Part shown: piece after piece, positions 44,212 to 53,459 of the stretch | Layout of the letters: each line of letters begins with the position of its first letter | How positions within the stretch are numbered: the stretch's first letter is position 1 | Origin: Gracilibacillus kekensis | Lineage (GTDB): Bacteria; Bacillota; Bacilli; Bacillales; Amphibacillaceae | NCBI RefSeq assembly: GCF_900143085.1 | Contig: NZ_FRCZ01000004.1 | Span: forward strand, 361,671 to 425,670 | DNA: 64,000 nucleotides | Reading direction: 5' to 3' | Position numbers and translations under genes: made by a program | Notes under the pieces: model-generated | Database searches by the model: none | Seen by the model: only the letters and a program-made list of their open reading frames with translations | What the model was told of the DNA's origin: nothing

Positions 44212-44652
44212 CTAATTACACATGCTTTTCGAAGTTTGAAAATCTTTCGTCATTTTCACTTTGGTACCTTCACCTGGATAAGAAATGATTTCAACTTTAT
44301 CCATAAAGTTCTCCATGATCGTAAAACCCATTCCTGATCGTTCCAATTCTGGCTTTGAAGTATATAGTGGTTCTTTTGCCAAATCTACATTTTCAATTCC
44401 TAACCCTTTATCTTCTATTAATACAGATAAACTGTTATCCGTTAAAGTACAGGAAATAAAGACATATTGTGTCGGATCTTCTTCATATCCGTGAATGATT
44501 GCATTAGTAACGGCTTCTGATACAACTGTCTTTATCTCTGTAAGCTCATCCATATTGGGGTCGATTTGAGACACAAAGGCAGCAACCGAAATCCTAGCAA
44601 ATGCCTCATTATCGCTTACACTTTTAAATTTCAATTCCATTGAATTATTCAT
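44212..44652 (-). CDS. spoIIAB: Anti-sigma F factor SpoIIAB
   Basis: A 146-residue serine kinase of the HATPase superfamily that binds SigF and phosphorylates SpoIIAA. N-box [13 protein letters not shown] (about 46-58), G1 box IEDKGLGIE (about 80) and G2 box RSGMGFTIM (about 106) are intact. It overlaps spoIIAA by four bases (ATGA). Confidence 0.96.
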   Translation of the reverse strand: MNNSMELKFKSVSDNEAFARISVAAFVSQIDPNMDELTEIKTVVSEAVTNAIIHGYEEDPTQYVFISCTLTDNSLSVLIEDKGLGIENVDLAKEPLYTSKPELERSGMGFTIMENFMDKVEIISYPGEGTKVKMTKDFQTSKSMCN

Positions 44653-45002
44653 GACGCCACCCCCAAGCTAGTCAAAGCAAATACTTCATCAGATTCTAAG
44701 CGAATAATTTTAAATAAGCCGGACATGTCGAAAAGTCTTTTTACTGCCGGATTGACTGAGCAAACAATCATTTCTCCACCTAACTGTTTTACTTCCTTAT
44801 AACGACCTAACACTACACCTAATCCTGAACTATCCATAAAGTGTAATTGACTTAAATTTAAAATAACATGTTTTATTTCTTTTTTTTGTAACCATTCTTG
44901 CCATTCTATTTTTAATCGAGCAGCAGAATGATGATCTAATTCTCCATCTAAACGAACGATAAGTACATCCTCTACAATATTAAATTGTGAATGCAATTGC
45001 AT
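44649..45002 (-). CDS. spoIIAA: Anti-anti-sigma F factor SpoIIAA
   Basis: A 117-residue STAS-domain protein that frees SigF when dephosphorylated. The phosphorylation site is Ser58 in FMDSSGLG, the same number as in B. subtilis with the ATG at 45002. That start has a GGGAGGG site; upstream codons are spurious. It heads spoIIA behind a SigH-type promoter. Confidence 0.96.
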   Translation of the reverse strand: MQLHSQFNIVEDVLIVRLDGELDHHSAARLKIEWQEWLQKKEIKHVILNLSQLHFMDSSGLGVVLGRYKEVKQLGGEMIVCSVNPAVKRLFDMSGLFKIIRLESDEVFALTSLGVAS

Positions 45003-45035
45003 CAAAAATCCCTCCCAATTCATTTCTGTAGTACT

Positions 45036-45065
45036 ATTTTCTATATCTCTTTAAAACAATCCTGC
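45036..45065 (-). promoter_or_regulatory. SigH promoter of the spoIIA operon
   Basis: Minus-strand GCAGGATTG, 12 bases, then ATAGAAAAT, close to the SigH consensus RNAGGAWWW-N11/12-RNNGAATWW. spoIIA is SigH-dependent and Spo0A-activated in B. subtilis; no clear 0A box was identified. Confidence 0.6.
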
Positions 45066-45135
45066 TTATTGACAAAACTAGAACAATATCGGCTTAAAAA
45101 GCTGATTTTTTACATAGATGTCGAAAAATTAATAC

Positions 45136-46332
45136 TTAAAAAAAAGACTGAAAGGTTCGCTTGAATAATTGAAACACATTCGCATGTTTGATATCATCTT
45201 TCACAATCAAATCTGTTTCACTGATCACCTTTCCTTCTTCCATAACTTGCAGTTTACCTACCATACTTCCTTTTTCGACTGGTAGATCTATATCTTGATT
45301 AATGGTTATTTTTGTTTCTATTTTGTTCAAATCAGTTCCCTTTTGATATAAAATGGAAACCGAATCATTAGTTACGACATTCACTTTTTGCTTATCTGCT
45401 TTTAACCATTCAAAAGAAGTGACAGCTTGATTTTTTTCATAAAGTGGTTTCGTTTCATATTTTGCATAGGCATAATCAAGTAACTGGCTTACGTCACTAT
45501 TACGTTCTTTTGTACTTCCTGCACCCAATACAACAGCAATAGTCCGCATTTCATTCTTTTCTGCGGTTGCTGTTAAACAAAATTTTGCTTCATTTGTGTA
45601 ACCTGTTTTCAGACCATCTACTCCATCATAAAATCGAACCAGTTTATTTGTGTTCACCAGCCAAAACTCATTATCCTGACCTTTACGTAAATAATCTTCG
45701 TAGATACTTGTGTACTTGGTAATATCTTCATATTTTAATAATGCTTTCGCCATGATCGCCATATCATGTGCAGTACTGTAATGATCATCTGCTGGTAATC
45801 CTGTGGAATTTTGGAATTTAGTAGATTTTAACCCTAGTTCCTCCACTTTTTTATTCATCATTTCTACAAATGCTTGTTCACTGCCTGCAATTCTTTCGGC
45901 CATAGCGACACTTGCATCATTTCCTGATGCTACGGCAATACCTTTTAATAAATCTTCTACAGACATTTCTTCTCCTGTTTCCAAAAAGATTTGCGACCCA
46001 CCCATAGATGCCGCATTTTCACTGATTCTAATTGACTCGTCAAGAGATAGTTGAGCATTCTCGATAGCCTCCATGATCAATAATAGAGTCATAATCTTTG
46101 TCATACTTGCTGGTGGTAATTTTTCATTTGCATTCTTATCAAAAATGATATTACCTGTATCTCGTTCTATTAAAATTGCTGATTGAGAATGTTTAGCAAG
46201 ATCAAGAGATTTATTCTCATTAACCTCCATTGAAACATGATTCTCCTCATGGTGTGCAAGTACATTCCCGCTAAAGATACACAATATACTCAGCGCGCAT
46301 ACTAACATTAAACTTATTTTATTTTTCAACAT
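45136..46332 (-). CDS. dacF: D-alanyl-D-alanine carboxypeptidase DacF
   Basis: A forespore carboxypeptidase of 398 residues that affects cortex cross-linking. Signal peptide to about 26, SxxK in PASMTK (about 79), SGND (about 136) and KTG (about 240), then the C-terminal beta domain. It stands upstream of spoIIAA with no strong terminator between, so forespore transcripts may read into spoIIA as in B. subtilis. The pupG and drm genes that lie before dacF in B. subtilis are absent. Confidence 0.95.
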   Translation of the reverse strand: MLKNKISLMLVCALSILCIFSGNVLAHHEENHVSMEVNENKSLDLAKHSQSAILIERDTGNIIFDKNANEKLPPASMTKIMTLLLIMEAIENAQLSLDESIRISENAASMGGSQIFLETGEEMSVEDLLKGIAVASGNDASVAMAERIAGSEQAFVEMMNKKVEELGLKSTKFQNSTGLPADDHYSTAHDMAIMAKALLKYEDITKYTSIYEDYLRKGQDNEFWLVNTNKLVRFYDGVDGLKTGYTNEAKFCLTATAEKNEMRTIAVVLGAGSTKERNSDVSQLLDYAYAKYETKPLYEKNQAVTSFEWLKADKQKVNVVTNDSVSILYQKGTDLNKIETKITINQDIDLPVEKGSMVGKLQVMEEGKVISETDLIVKDDIKHANVFQLFKRTFQSFF

Positions 46333-46358
46333 TCGTCACCTCCGATTAATAACATTTC

Positions 46359-46388
46359 TATTTTTCCCAAATTAGCTGAAAAGTATAA
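46359..46388 (-). promoter_or_regulatory. Candidate SigF promoter of dacF
   Basis: GGGAAAAATA on the minus strand fits the SigF -10 (GGnRAnAMTW) at every position. TTATA lies 15 bases upstream as a near-match to the -35. Confidence 0.6.
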
Positions 46389-46633
46389 CCATTTTTAAAG
46401 TAAACTTATAAATAGACTTAAATTCTCTGTGGTATATTTCTAAAAGGTTATCTGAAAGATAGAGTCAATTACATTTTCTACACCATATAAAGTGCTTCCG
46501 CTAAAATGGAGATAAGTGTTAATATGGGCGACGTTTCATTTCATATTGTTCATAAATCCCGACAAGTTAGTTGTTAAATTTAAAACGGTAATTGAATACC
46601 AAAATACTACCGGTTATATATTTTCCGCGCAAT
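46389..46633. other. Intergenic region between xerD and dacF
   Basis: Apart from the xerD terminator and the dacF promoter at its ends this A/T-rich stretch shows no gene or clear motif. It is where two nucleoside genes stand in B. subtilis. Confidence 0.5.
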
Positions 46634-46668
46634 AAAAAAAACGTCACTATGTTACAAGTGACGTTTTT
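46634..46668 (-). terminator. Terminator of xerD
   Basis: AAAAACGTCACTTG pairs with CATAGTGACGTTTTT on the minus strand and continues into Ts. It overlaps the xerD stop codon. Confidence 0.85.
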
Positions 46669-47563
46669 AGGCTCTAGGGTGATGTGATTTATAAATGTCT
46701 TTAAGTCTTGACTTTGATACATGGGTATATATTTGAGTCGTGGAGATATCTGCATGACCGAGCATTTCCTGAACAGCTCTAAGGTCTGCACCATTTTCTA
46801 ACAAATGAGTGGCAAATGAATGTCTTAGTGTATGGGGGGATAATTCTTTTTCTATACCAGCAGTTTTTGCAACATCTTTAATGATTTTCCAAAAACCTTG
46901 TCGTGATAATGGATTACCATGATGATTAACGAAGACTGTTTCTGTTGACTTCTGTTTTACAAATTGCAATCTGGCTTGTCCTATGTACGTCTCTAAAGAA
47001 TCTTTTGCAATATCTCCTAAAGGTACAATTCTTTCCTTTGAACCTTTTCCAAAACAACGAACAAAACCCATTGTCAAATGTAAATCGTTCATTGTCAGGC
47101 TAATTAATTCCGTTACTCTCAAACCCGTAGCATATAAAGTTTCAAGCATGGCTTTATTTCTTATTGTATATTTATCTGTCGCTGGTATAGTTAGTAATTT
47201 ATCTATGTCCTTTGGTGAAAGAACTTTTGGTAATTTACGATTAGCTTTCGGTGTTTCTATATGCAAGCTAGGATCCTCTTTCAACTGATATTCTCTAATT
47301 AAAAATTGATGATACAAGCGTAAAGTAGATAACATTCTAGCAATGGTTGCAGAGGATTTTCCTTTATCATTTAGCATATACAAAAAGTGCATTACATCTT
47401 GGCGACCAACGTCTTCCCATTGAGTGATACTACGATGTTCTTTCAAATATTCAACATATAACAATAGATCCCGTTTATATGCTTGGATAGTGTTGGTAGA
47501 CAATCCTCTCTCAATCCTCAAAAAATGAAAGAATTCTTCTATAGGATATTGCATCTCTTCCAT
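46667..47563 (-). CDS. xerD: Site-specific tyrosine recombinase XerD
   Basis: XerD resolves chromosome dimers at dif with its partner XerC. The 298-residue protein has the core-binding domain (about 1-90) and catalytic residues in ATGLRVTEL (Arg about 149), HTLRHSFATH (about 245-248), GHADISTTQIYTHV with the nucleophilic Tyr about 280. Three bases behind yqzK, two genes from fur, as in B. subtilis ripX. Confidence 0.94.
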   Translation of the reverse strand: MEEMQYPIEEFFHFLRIERGLSTNTIQAYKRDLLLYVEYLKEHRSITQWEDVGRQDVMHFLYMLNDKGKSSATIARMLSTLRLYHQFLIREYQLKEDPSLHIETPKANRKLPKVLSPKDIDKLLTIPATDKYTIRNKAMLETLYATGLRVTELISLTMNDLHLTMGFVRCFGKGSKERIVPLGDIAKDSLETYIGQARLQFVKQKSTETVFVNHHGNPLSRQGFWKIIKDVAKTAGIEKELSPHTLRHSFATHLLENGADLRAVQEMLGHADISTTQIYTHVSKSRLKDIYKSHHPRA

Positions 47564-47566
47564 GTA

Positions 47567-47785
47567 TTATTCACCCAATCGAAAAAATATACTTAAACGC
47601 TCCCATACATCTGGATCTTCTTGTTGAAATACTTTCACTGCGTTTCCTTGTGGATACTCGTATCGATCTAATTTCTCATATTCACTGTGTACCGCTTTAA
47701 TTACATAATAAAATAAAACGGTACACAAAATAAATATAATAAAAAACTTGATCATTTCTCCAAATAGTTTAAAAACGGATGGCAT
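47567..47785 (-). CDS. yqzK: YqzK-like DUF4227 membrane protein
   Basis: A 72-residue protein with one helix (about 12-30) and a charged C-terminal tail (YEYPQGNAVKVFQQEDPDVWERL). It matches the DUF4227/YqzK family in length and place between fur and xerD. Function unknown. TAGGAG lies upstream of ATG 47785. Confidence 0.85.
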   Translation of the reverse strand: MPSVFKLFGEMIKFFIIFILCTVLFYYVIKAVHSEYEKLDRYEYPQGNAVKVFQQEDPDVWERLSIFFRLGE

Positions 47786-47850
47786 TCGGCATTCTCCTAA
47801 TAAAAATTAGATTCTATTAGAATTTATACCGAGAATATCCGAAAATATAC

Positions 47851-48330
47851 CTATTTTGCAGCTAATTTTTTTGCTTCACAATTTCGACATATTCTATCTT
47901 GACATTTTTGGCATATACCGTGAAAGGTCAAGCGATGATCTTTAACTAAGAAACCCCAATCTGTTTGTACAATAGTTTCAACATCTTCTAAAAGGTCATC
48001 CATAATTTCTTCTACAGATCCACATTCAGTACATACCAAATGATGATGGAAGTGCTTCGCACCTTCTTTCCGCAAATCATAACGAGATACACCATCACCA
48101 AAATTTATCTTATCTACAATTTTTATTTCAGTAAGTAATTCTAAAGTTCGATATACAGTTGCTAAACCAATTTCAGGTGCTTTATCTTTAACTAATAAAT
48201 AAACATCTTCAGCACTAAGATGATCCTCTTCACGTTCCAACAATACACGAACTGTCGCTTCTCGTTGAGGCGTTAATTTATAACCTTGAGCGTGCAATTC
48301 TTTTTTAACCCGGTCTAATCGATGTTCCAT
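47851..48330 (-). CDS. fur: Ferric uptake regulator Fur
   Basis: A 159-residue metal-dependent repressor. Winged helix at about 15-80 (LTPQREATVRVL...GLATVYRTLELL), regulatory metal site HFHHHLVCTECGSVEE (about 93-108) and structural zinc cysteines CQKCQDRICRNC near the C-terminus. It controls iron uptake genes. The gene follows a consensus SigA promoter whose -10 is overlapped by a Per-box-like sequence. Position next to spoIIM is that of B. subtilis. Confidence 0.94.
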   Translation of the reverse strand: MEHRLDRVKKELHAQGYKLTPQREATVRVLLEREEDHLSAEDVYLLVKDKAPEIGLATVYRTLELLTEIKIVDKINFGDGVSRYDLRKEGAKHFHHHLVCTECGSVEEIMDDLLEDVETIVQTDWGFLVKDHRLTFHGICQKCQDRICRNCEAKKLAAK

Positions 48331-48346
48331 AACGAAGACCTCCTTA

Positions 48347-48383
48347 CATTAATAATTATAAAGAGACAAATGTAAGGTGTCAA
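48347..48383 (-). promoter_or_regulatory. fur promoter with Per-box-like operator
   Basis: TTGACA (48378-48383), 17 bases and TATAAT (48355-48360) form a perfect SigA promoter on the minus strand. TTATAATTATTAATG (48347-48361) matches 11 of 14 fixed positions of the PerR box TTATAATNATTATAA. PerR represses fur in B. subtilis. Confidence 0.6.
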
Positions 48384-48422
48384 TTAAAATTATTATAAAA
48401 AAGGGATTTTTGTGTTATTTCT

Positions 48423-48437
48423 TAATAATTATTATCA
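48423..48437. promoter_or_regulatory. Candidate Fur box between spoIIM and fur
   Basis: TAATAATTATTATCA differs at one position from the 7-1-7 Fur box TGATAATNATTATCA. It lies about 40 bases upstream of the fur -35 box and overlaps the end of spoIIM. A/T-richness makes chance matches likely. Confidence 0.35.
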
Positions 48438-49079
48438 TTTAATAATACGGTCAGATATTATTCTCATCGTTTCAAATGAAACGAATGATTCCAATAAAGC
48501 AGCAATGCTGACTATTACCAGTAAACCGGTAAACACAATAATATAACGATAGAATATTTGCAAAATAGGTTGTTTATATCGCTTAGAGAACATGCTTTGC
48601 AATAATGTTAGTGAGAAGATCATGGCAAAACTGCTGGCTATTATATAAATAGGAATAATAATTAAATTTTGTGGAGCTATTGCAGAAAATGAAAATATTA
48701 AGCCTTTTAAGCCGAGCTGGTTAACAAAAAATCCTACAGTAAACCCAATAGCAACTCCTTTTACGAATAAAAGCACCCAAATAATAGGCAATCCAATAAC
48801 AGCTATTCCAAGAAAAAAGAGCAAAGATAAAAACTGTATATGATAAAAAAAAGCATTTTTAAATAAACTTTGGTGTGTAACCGTATCTTCTTGTAAATAA
48901 CTAAGAAAGAATCGTTCTAGATAAAAGTATAGGTCTGTCTTTTGTACAAAATTCATACTATTTACAATAATCGCCCCGAAAATTATACCTGTTATAAAAA
49001 GGATTATTGTAAAAATATAAATAGTGTGATACTTAGTGAAATGAGTTGTAATTGGTTTTCTATTTTTAACTGGTTTCAA
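48435..49079 (-). CDS. spoIIM: Stage II sporulation protein M
   Basis: SpoIIM belongs to the SpoIIDMP engulfment machine that thins septal peptidoglycan. The protein of about 214 residues has five helices, beginning at about 20 (IYIFTIILFITGIIFGAIIV), with the family segment VLLFVKGVAIGFTVGFFVNQLG. The start is unclear: the open frame allows TTG at 49097, GTG at 49088 or TTG at 49079. The last lies a suitable distance after GGAGG and is used here. Confidence 0.9.
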   Translation of the reverse strand: MKPVKNRKPITTHFTKYHTIYIFTIILFITGIIFGAIIVNSMNFVQKTDLYFYLERFFLSYLQEDTVTHQSLFKNAFFYHIQFLSLLFFLGIAVIGLPIIWVLLFVKGVAIGFTVGFFVNQLGLKGLIFSFSAIAPQNLIIIPIYIIASSFAMIFSLTLLQSMFSKRYKQPILQIFYRYIIVFTGLLVIVSIAALLESFVSFETMRIISDRIIK

Positions 49080-49195
49080 TAGCTTCACATCCTCCAACTT
49101 AGTTCTCCATACAATCTATGAATCGATTAATAGAAATAGAACTAATTAAGAAGATCAAGAAATATCGCCGGAACTGTGTACATACCAGTAGGCAA

Positions 49196-50362
49196 TTAAT
49201 TCTTTAACACTTTCCCATACCTACCTCCTCCCCCTTCTGAAAGATTCACCTTACCATCACGTAAATTTATAATCATTGCAGCTAATTTATTCCCTACTAC
49301 TTTTATTAGAGCTTCTACTGGAACATAATGAATGATATTCATTTCAGTTCCAAAGTGTTGCAATAGTGTTTCCATTGTTTTTGGTCCTAATCCCGGTAAA
49401 TATTCTAAAGGAACTTGATACGTATAATTTGGTCTGTCTGTTACCACTTTTTTACTAGAGGCTAATTCTTGAATGCGATCTGACACACCTTTCACAAACT
49501 TCATAGAATTACAAGATGGGCAAGGTTTACCTTCCTCCATTTTAGATAAGCAGTTTGCGCATGCGGTTGCATGGTATTTACCTAATTTTGGGTTCATACC
49601 AAAGTTTTCTTTAATCTTTCGGTTTGAACGTTTAGTTAAGGCTAATTTTAGTTCATTAAAGTTAGGTTTCTCTAAGTACATTAGTTGATACTCTCTGGCC
49701 ATTTTCCCTAATGAATGAGCATCAGAATTTGTTACATAAGGAAAGGAATGTAATTCAGTAATTTGATCAGCCATTTTTGTATCAGAGCTAAGCCCTAATT
49801 CAATAGCGTCAATCAAATTAGGGTCAAGTACTTCTTCCAGAGAACGAGACACACCTTTACCAAACAAACTTTTAAAAGGGGTAAATACATGGGCAGGAAT
49901 AAACAAACCATCCAAATCGCGGGTTTTCTTTTGCAAATCGATGGCACTACCGTAATATCGCTGAGAACTAAGTTCGATATTTTTCATGCGTTGCGAAAGC
50001 CAATTAGTAAACTGTTCCATGTTTTTCAAATAAGGAAAATAACATAGTACGTGGATTGGCCCCTTACAATTATCGTCATACACCTCAATTTCGGCACCAA
50101 GAATCAAAGTGGTATTACGGTATCGAATACCACCATATTCCAGCTCTAGTGCTTTTTCTTGTGAAATTGCGTTTTTAATTTCTGTTTGAACAGCAGGAGC
50201 ATGGCAATCAATTACACCGACAACATCAATCCCCTTCCTCTCACTCGCTTCTTCCATTATATTGGTTATCGTAAGATTTTTCGAAGCGGTGATTTTTACG
50301 GGTTTATCTAGAAAATTGCGACCAACATGAATATGTAAATCTACAAAATAATCTTTTAACAT
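49196..50362 (-). CDS. yqxK: Endonuclease Q-family protein (YqxK-like)
   Basis: A 388-residue protein with an N-terminal PHP-type metal-dependent phosphoesterase domain (DLHIHVGR about 8, DCHAP about 53, SDAHSLG about 215), a zinc ribbon (CANCLSKMEEGKPCPSC, about 263-279) and a C-terminal helix-hairpin-helix (YLPGLGPKTMETLLQHFG). This layout is that of EndoQ enzymes, which nick DNA at deaminated bases. Repair of deaminated DNA is therefore the probable role. It begins two bases after nudF. Confidence 0.88.
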   Translation of the reverse strand: MLKDYFVDLHIHVGRNFLDKPVKITASKNLTITNIMEEASERKGIDVVGVIDCHAPAVQTEIKNAISQEKALELEYGGIRYRNTTLILGAEIEVYDDNCKGPIHVLCYFPYLKNMEQFTNWLSQRMKNIELSSQRYYGSAIDLQKKTRDLDGLFIPAHVFTPFKSLFGKGVSRSLEEVLDPNLIDAIELGLSSDTKMADQITELHSFPYVTNSDAHSLGKMAREYQLMYLEKPNFNELKLALTKRSNRKIKENFGMNPKLGKYHATACANCLSKMEEGKPCPSCNSMKFVKGVSDRIQELASSKKVVTDRPNYTYQVPLEYLPGLGPKTMETLLQHFGTEMNIIHYVPVEALIKVVGNKLAAMIINLRDGKVNLSEGGGGRYGKVLKN

Positions 50363-50363
50363 T

Positions 50364-50909
50364 TTATCTCATACCTTTATTTTTTAAGTATAAAATTGCA
50401 TACATCGTTTTTGCATCATGAATTTCTTGTGTAGCAATCAACTTTTCCGCTTCTCCGATGGACAATTCCATTAATTCTACAAATTCATCCTCATCTAAAG
50501 GTTTAGGTTCCAGTACTTTTTCTAAGGAATTGGTTTCATATAAATAAATAATTTCATTGGCAAATCCTGGCGATGTATAAAATGATGTAATATATTGTAA
50601 TTGATTAGTGGTATATCCGGTTTCTTCTTCTAATTCTCTTAAAACGGTTATGTCAGGTGATTCTCCTTCTTCTAATTTACCGGCAGGAATTTCTATTAAC
50701 GTCTTTTCTAATGGCTTACGATATTGTTTGACAAAAATGATTTTATTATCCTGTGTAATCGGAATGATAGCAACTGCTCCAGGGTGTTTTACAATTTCTC
50801 TTTTAGAATTTTTTCCATTCGGCAAAAGTACGTCATCTACTTGAACATCTATCACTTTCCCGTTAAAGATAGATTGCGTATTCGTTGTTTTTTCTTCAAA
50901 ATGCTTCAT
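50364..50909 (-). CDS. nudF: ADP-ribose pyrophosphatase (Nudix)
   Basis: Hydrolyses ADP-ribose to AMP and ribose 5-phosphate. The 181-residue protein has the Nudix box GKLEEGESPDITVLRELEEE (about 79-98) and the family's FVKQYRKPLEKTLIEIPAG stretch. Its stop lies just before the endonuclease Q-like start. Confidence 0.93.
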   Translation of the reverse strand: MKHFEEKTTNTQSIFNGKVIDVQVDDVLLPNGKNSKREIVKHPGAVAIIPITQDNKIIFVKQYRKPLEKTLIEIPAGKLEEGESPDITVLRELEEETGYTTNQLQYITSFYTSPGFANEIIYLYETNSLEKVLEPKPLDEDEFVELMELSIGEAEKLIATQEIHDAKTMYAILYLKNKGMR

Positions 50910-51094
50910 ATATTTTCATCCCTTCTTTCACTTCAATTCCTCTTATCAACCAGTTCTATAACATTCTGTTAATATTTGTAATTACTAGTAGGATATTTAA
51001 AACTACTAAGTAGAAGTCTCTCTTTATTGTATTTCTTTCTTGCGATTTGTACAATGGATATATACTAAGCACAGATAGAAAGGATGTACCACAA

Positions 51095-52009
51095 ATGAAT
51101 AAAAATCAATTAGGAAAATCTAAATTACATGTATCTCCCCTCTCTCTGGGGTGTATGTCGTTAGGGACGAATGTAACGAAAGCTACTAATATTATTGATG
51201 AAGCATTAGATCTCGGGATAAATTATCTTGATACAGCAGATTTATATGACCAGGGAAAAAACGAAGAAATAGTCGGAAAGGCAATAAAGCATAAACGCGA
51301 TCAAGTAATCTTAGGAACAAAAGTTGGAAATCATTTAAAAGAAGATGGAAGTTGGTTTTGGGATCCTCGTAAATCTTATATCAAAGACCAGGTAAAAGAT
51401 AGTTTAAGAAGATTGCAAGTTGATTATATCGATTTATACCAACTTCATGGTGGGACTATCGAAGATCCAATAGATGAAACAATTGAAGCGTTTGATGAGT
51501 TGGTAGCTGAAGGCATTATCAGATATTATGGCATTTCCTCAATTCGACCAAATGTTATTAGACAATATATTGAAAGATCTAAAATTGTTAGTGTAATGAT
51601 GCAGTACAGCATATTAGACAGGCGACCGGAAGAAGAAATGTTCCAGTTACTTGATCAGCATAATATCAGTGTTGTAACTAGAGGATCGCTTGCGAAAGGA
51701 ATGTTAAGTAATAACGGATTAGAAGTTACTAATACGAAAGCACAAAAAGGATATTTGGATTACGACAAAGAGTCGTTAATACAAACTGTGAAACAATTAA
51801 AAGAGGTGTTACAAGGGAACCAAACGTTAACAGGTCTAGCATTACAATATGTACTACAGAATAGTGCAATAAGTTCCGTTGTAACAGGTGCTAGCTCGAT
51901 TGAACAATTAAAAGAGAATGTAAATGCGTTAAATCAAAACTTCGAACCCGAGCAATTTAAGCAAGTGCAAAATATTTCAATAGCTAACAAGTACCAGCAA
52001 CATCGATAA
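51095..52009 (+). CDS. yqkF: Aldo/keto reductase (YqkF-like)
   Basis: A 304-residue NADPH-dependent aldo/keto reductase. The catalytic tetrad residues are seen as Asp in LDTADLYD (Tyr in the same motif, about 50), Lys in LGTKVGNHL (about 81) and His in YQLHGGT (about 115). The physiological substrate is unknown. ATG at 51095 is behind AGAAAGGAT; the open frame starts earlier at 51047 with no site. Divergent from nudF, as yqkF is in B. subtilis. Confidence 0.9.
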   Translation: MNKNQLGKSKLHVSPLSLGCMSLGTNVTKATNIIDEALDLGINYLDTADLYDQGKNEEIVGKAIKHKRDQVILGTKVGNHLKEDGSWFWDPRKSYIKDQVKDSLRRLQVDYIDLYQLHGGTIEDPIDETIEAFDELVAEGIIRYYGISSIRPNVIRQYIERSKIVSVMMQYSILDRRPEEEMFQLLDQHNISVVTRGSLAKGMLSNNGLEVTNTKAQKGYLDYDKESLIQTVKQLKEVLQGNQTLTGLALQYVLQNSAISSVVTGASSIEQLKENVNALNQNFEPEQFKQVQNISIANKYQQHR

Positions 52010-52069
52010 TGCTAAGAATAGTAAGTAAATGTACATTACTCTTAATATAATGAAACCATTGGGTTCATG

Positions 52070-52106
52070 TTCTTCGCAGAAAATTTTAGTGATTTTCTGC
52101 GAAGAA
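52070..52106. terminator. Long perfect hairpin between yqkF and yqkB
   Basis: TTCTTCGCAGAAAAT and ATTTTCTGCGAAGAA form a 15-bp perfect stem with a 7-base loop between two convergent genes. No T run follows. The CTTCGCAG core also occurs in the ends of the composite repeats. Confidence 0.5.
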
Positions 52107-52168
52107 AGAGCTGTTCCCATGAGGTGCATTACCATATGATAATACTCTGCCAATATACCAAGGCATTT

Positions 52169-52495
52169 TTATAAAGTTGCAGACACAGTGCTGACATGAA
52201 TAAACGGATTCAACATTTCATTCGGGCTAGTAAGTCGGAAAGTAGCACCATTATAATCAAGGGTCATTTCATTAGCGAAAAAAGTGGCTTGCTGTTTGTG
52301 GACCACTACTTCTCTTTGATCACATATCACTTGTTGATGATTTTCTTCCTTTTCATCTATTAGTGCAATTGTAGGCATACCGTTTACACCACAACCACAC
52401 CCTTCGGTATCATATGAAAGGGCTAGAATAGTATTGTCTTTATTGTCTAGTTCTGTTAATTTGTCAAGCGCTTGATTAGTAATAGTTAATCTCAT
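52169..52495 (-). CDS. yqkB: HesB/IscA-like iron-sulfur protein YqkB
   Basis: A 108-residue member of the iron-sulfur biosynthesis (HesB-like) family, with a GCGCGVNG cysteine motif (about 33-40) in place of the widely spaced IscA cysteines, as in YqkB proteins. An iron-sulfur or iron-binding role is inferred. It starts 11 bases after the SDR gene, AGGAGAG upstream. Confidence 0.85.
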   Translation of the reverse strand: MRLTITNQALDKLTELDNKDNTILALSYDTEGCGCGVNGMPTIALIDEKEENHQQVICDQREVVVHKQQATFFANEMTLDYNGATFRLTSPNEMLNPFIHVSTVSATL

Positions 52496-52506
52496 ATTAT
52501 CTCTCC

Positions 52507-53295
52507 TTATTTTTTATTAAAGGCAGTTTTTAATATAAATTCCATTAATCTTGGGAAGAATTGATAGACTCTACTTCCAACGTGCATCCAAAAGGGCAAA
52601 TTAATTTCCCTTTTTCCAGTAAACAAATGTTTAATAATTTTAGTAGAAACTTCATCAGGATTTAACATGTACTTGGCAACATTTGATTGATATCTGCCAG
52701 TGGGGTCTGCAGTTTCAAAAAAAGCTGTTTTAACTGGGCCGAGATTAACGGATGTTACATAAATTCTGTTTTTTAATTCTATTCGTAATGCATTGGAAAA
52801 ACTTATTACACTTGCTTTAGTAGCACTATAAATCGCTGCTTTAGGTGTTGCAACTTTTCCTGCTTGTGATCCAATATTAATTATATGCGCAGGAGTTTGT
52901 TTTTTCATAATCGGTAACAATCGATATGTAGTATAATATAAAGCGTCCAAATTGAGGCGCAACATATTATCTACTTGTTTCCAATCGGAAGATTCAAATG
53001 TCTCAAAGTATCCAATACCTGCATTATTAATTAATACATCAATCGTTTGCACCGATCTTAGAATTTCTTCCAATACATTGCTCCATTGAGCCCTATCGGT
53101 AATATCAACCGAATAATATCTCGCTTTTATATGAAAATGATCTTCCATTTGTTTGGATATGGATGCCAATTTTTCTTCAGATCTGGCTATTAAGATGGGT
53201 ATAGCTTCTTTTTCTGCAACTCTATATGCTAAAGCTTCGCCGATACCACTTGATGCACCAGTAATTAGTATATGTTTTCCTTTTAATTTATTCAT
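52507..53295 (-). CDS. yqjQ: Short-chain dehydrogenase (YqjQ-like)
   Basis: A 262-residue classical SDR. NADP motif TGASSGIG (about 12-19), NNAG (about 89-92), catalytic Ser in INIGSQAG (about 140), and YSATK (about 153-157). A C-terminal hydrophobic stretch is typical of membrane-associated SDRs. Substrate unknown. In an operon with yqkB. Confidence 0.88.
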   Translation of the reverse strand: MNKLKGKHILITGASSGIGEALAYRVAEKEAIPILIARSEEKLASISKQMEDHFHIKARYYSVDITDRAQWSNVLEEILRSVQTIDVLINNAGIGYFETFESSDWKQVDNMLRLNLDALYYTTYRLLPIMKKQTPAHIINIGSQAGKVATPKAAIYSATKASVISFSNALRIELKNRIYVTSVNLGPVKTAFFETADPTGRYQSNVAKYMLNPDEVSTKIIKHLFTGKREINLPFWMHVGSRVYQFFPRLMEFILKTAFNKK

Positions 53296-53459
53296 AAGAT
53301 CATCTCCAATTCCATCATATCACATCCGAAAAAATTTAAAGAATAACTTGCATATTGTTAAGATACTGTATATTTTTTATGAATTAAAGATTCCATTGTT
53401 GACTTTTTACTAGATGTTAATGACAATCAATAAGTAATAAACTATTATGGGGTGAAAGA

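Noticed and set aside
46567..46794. 75-codon minus-strand frame at the end of xerD
   Set aside because: Overlaps xerD and its terminator in another frame.
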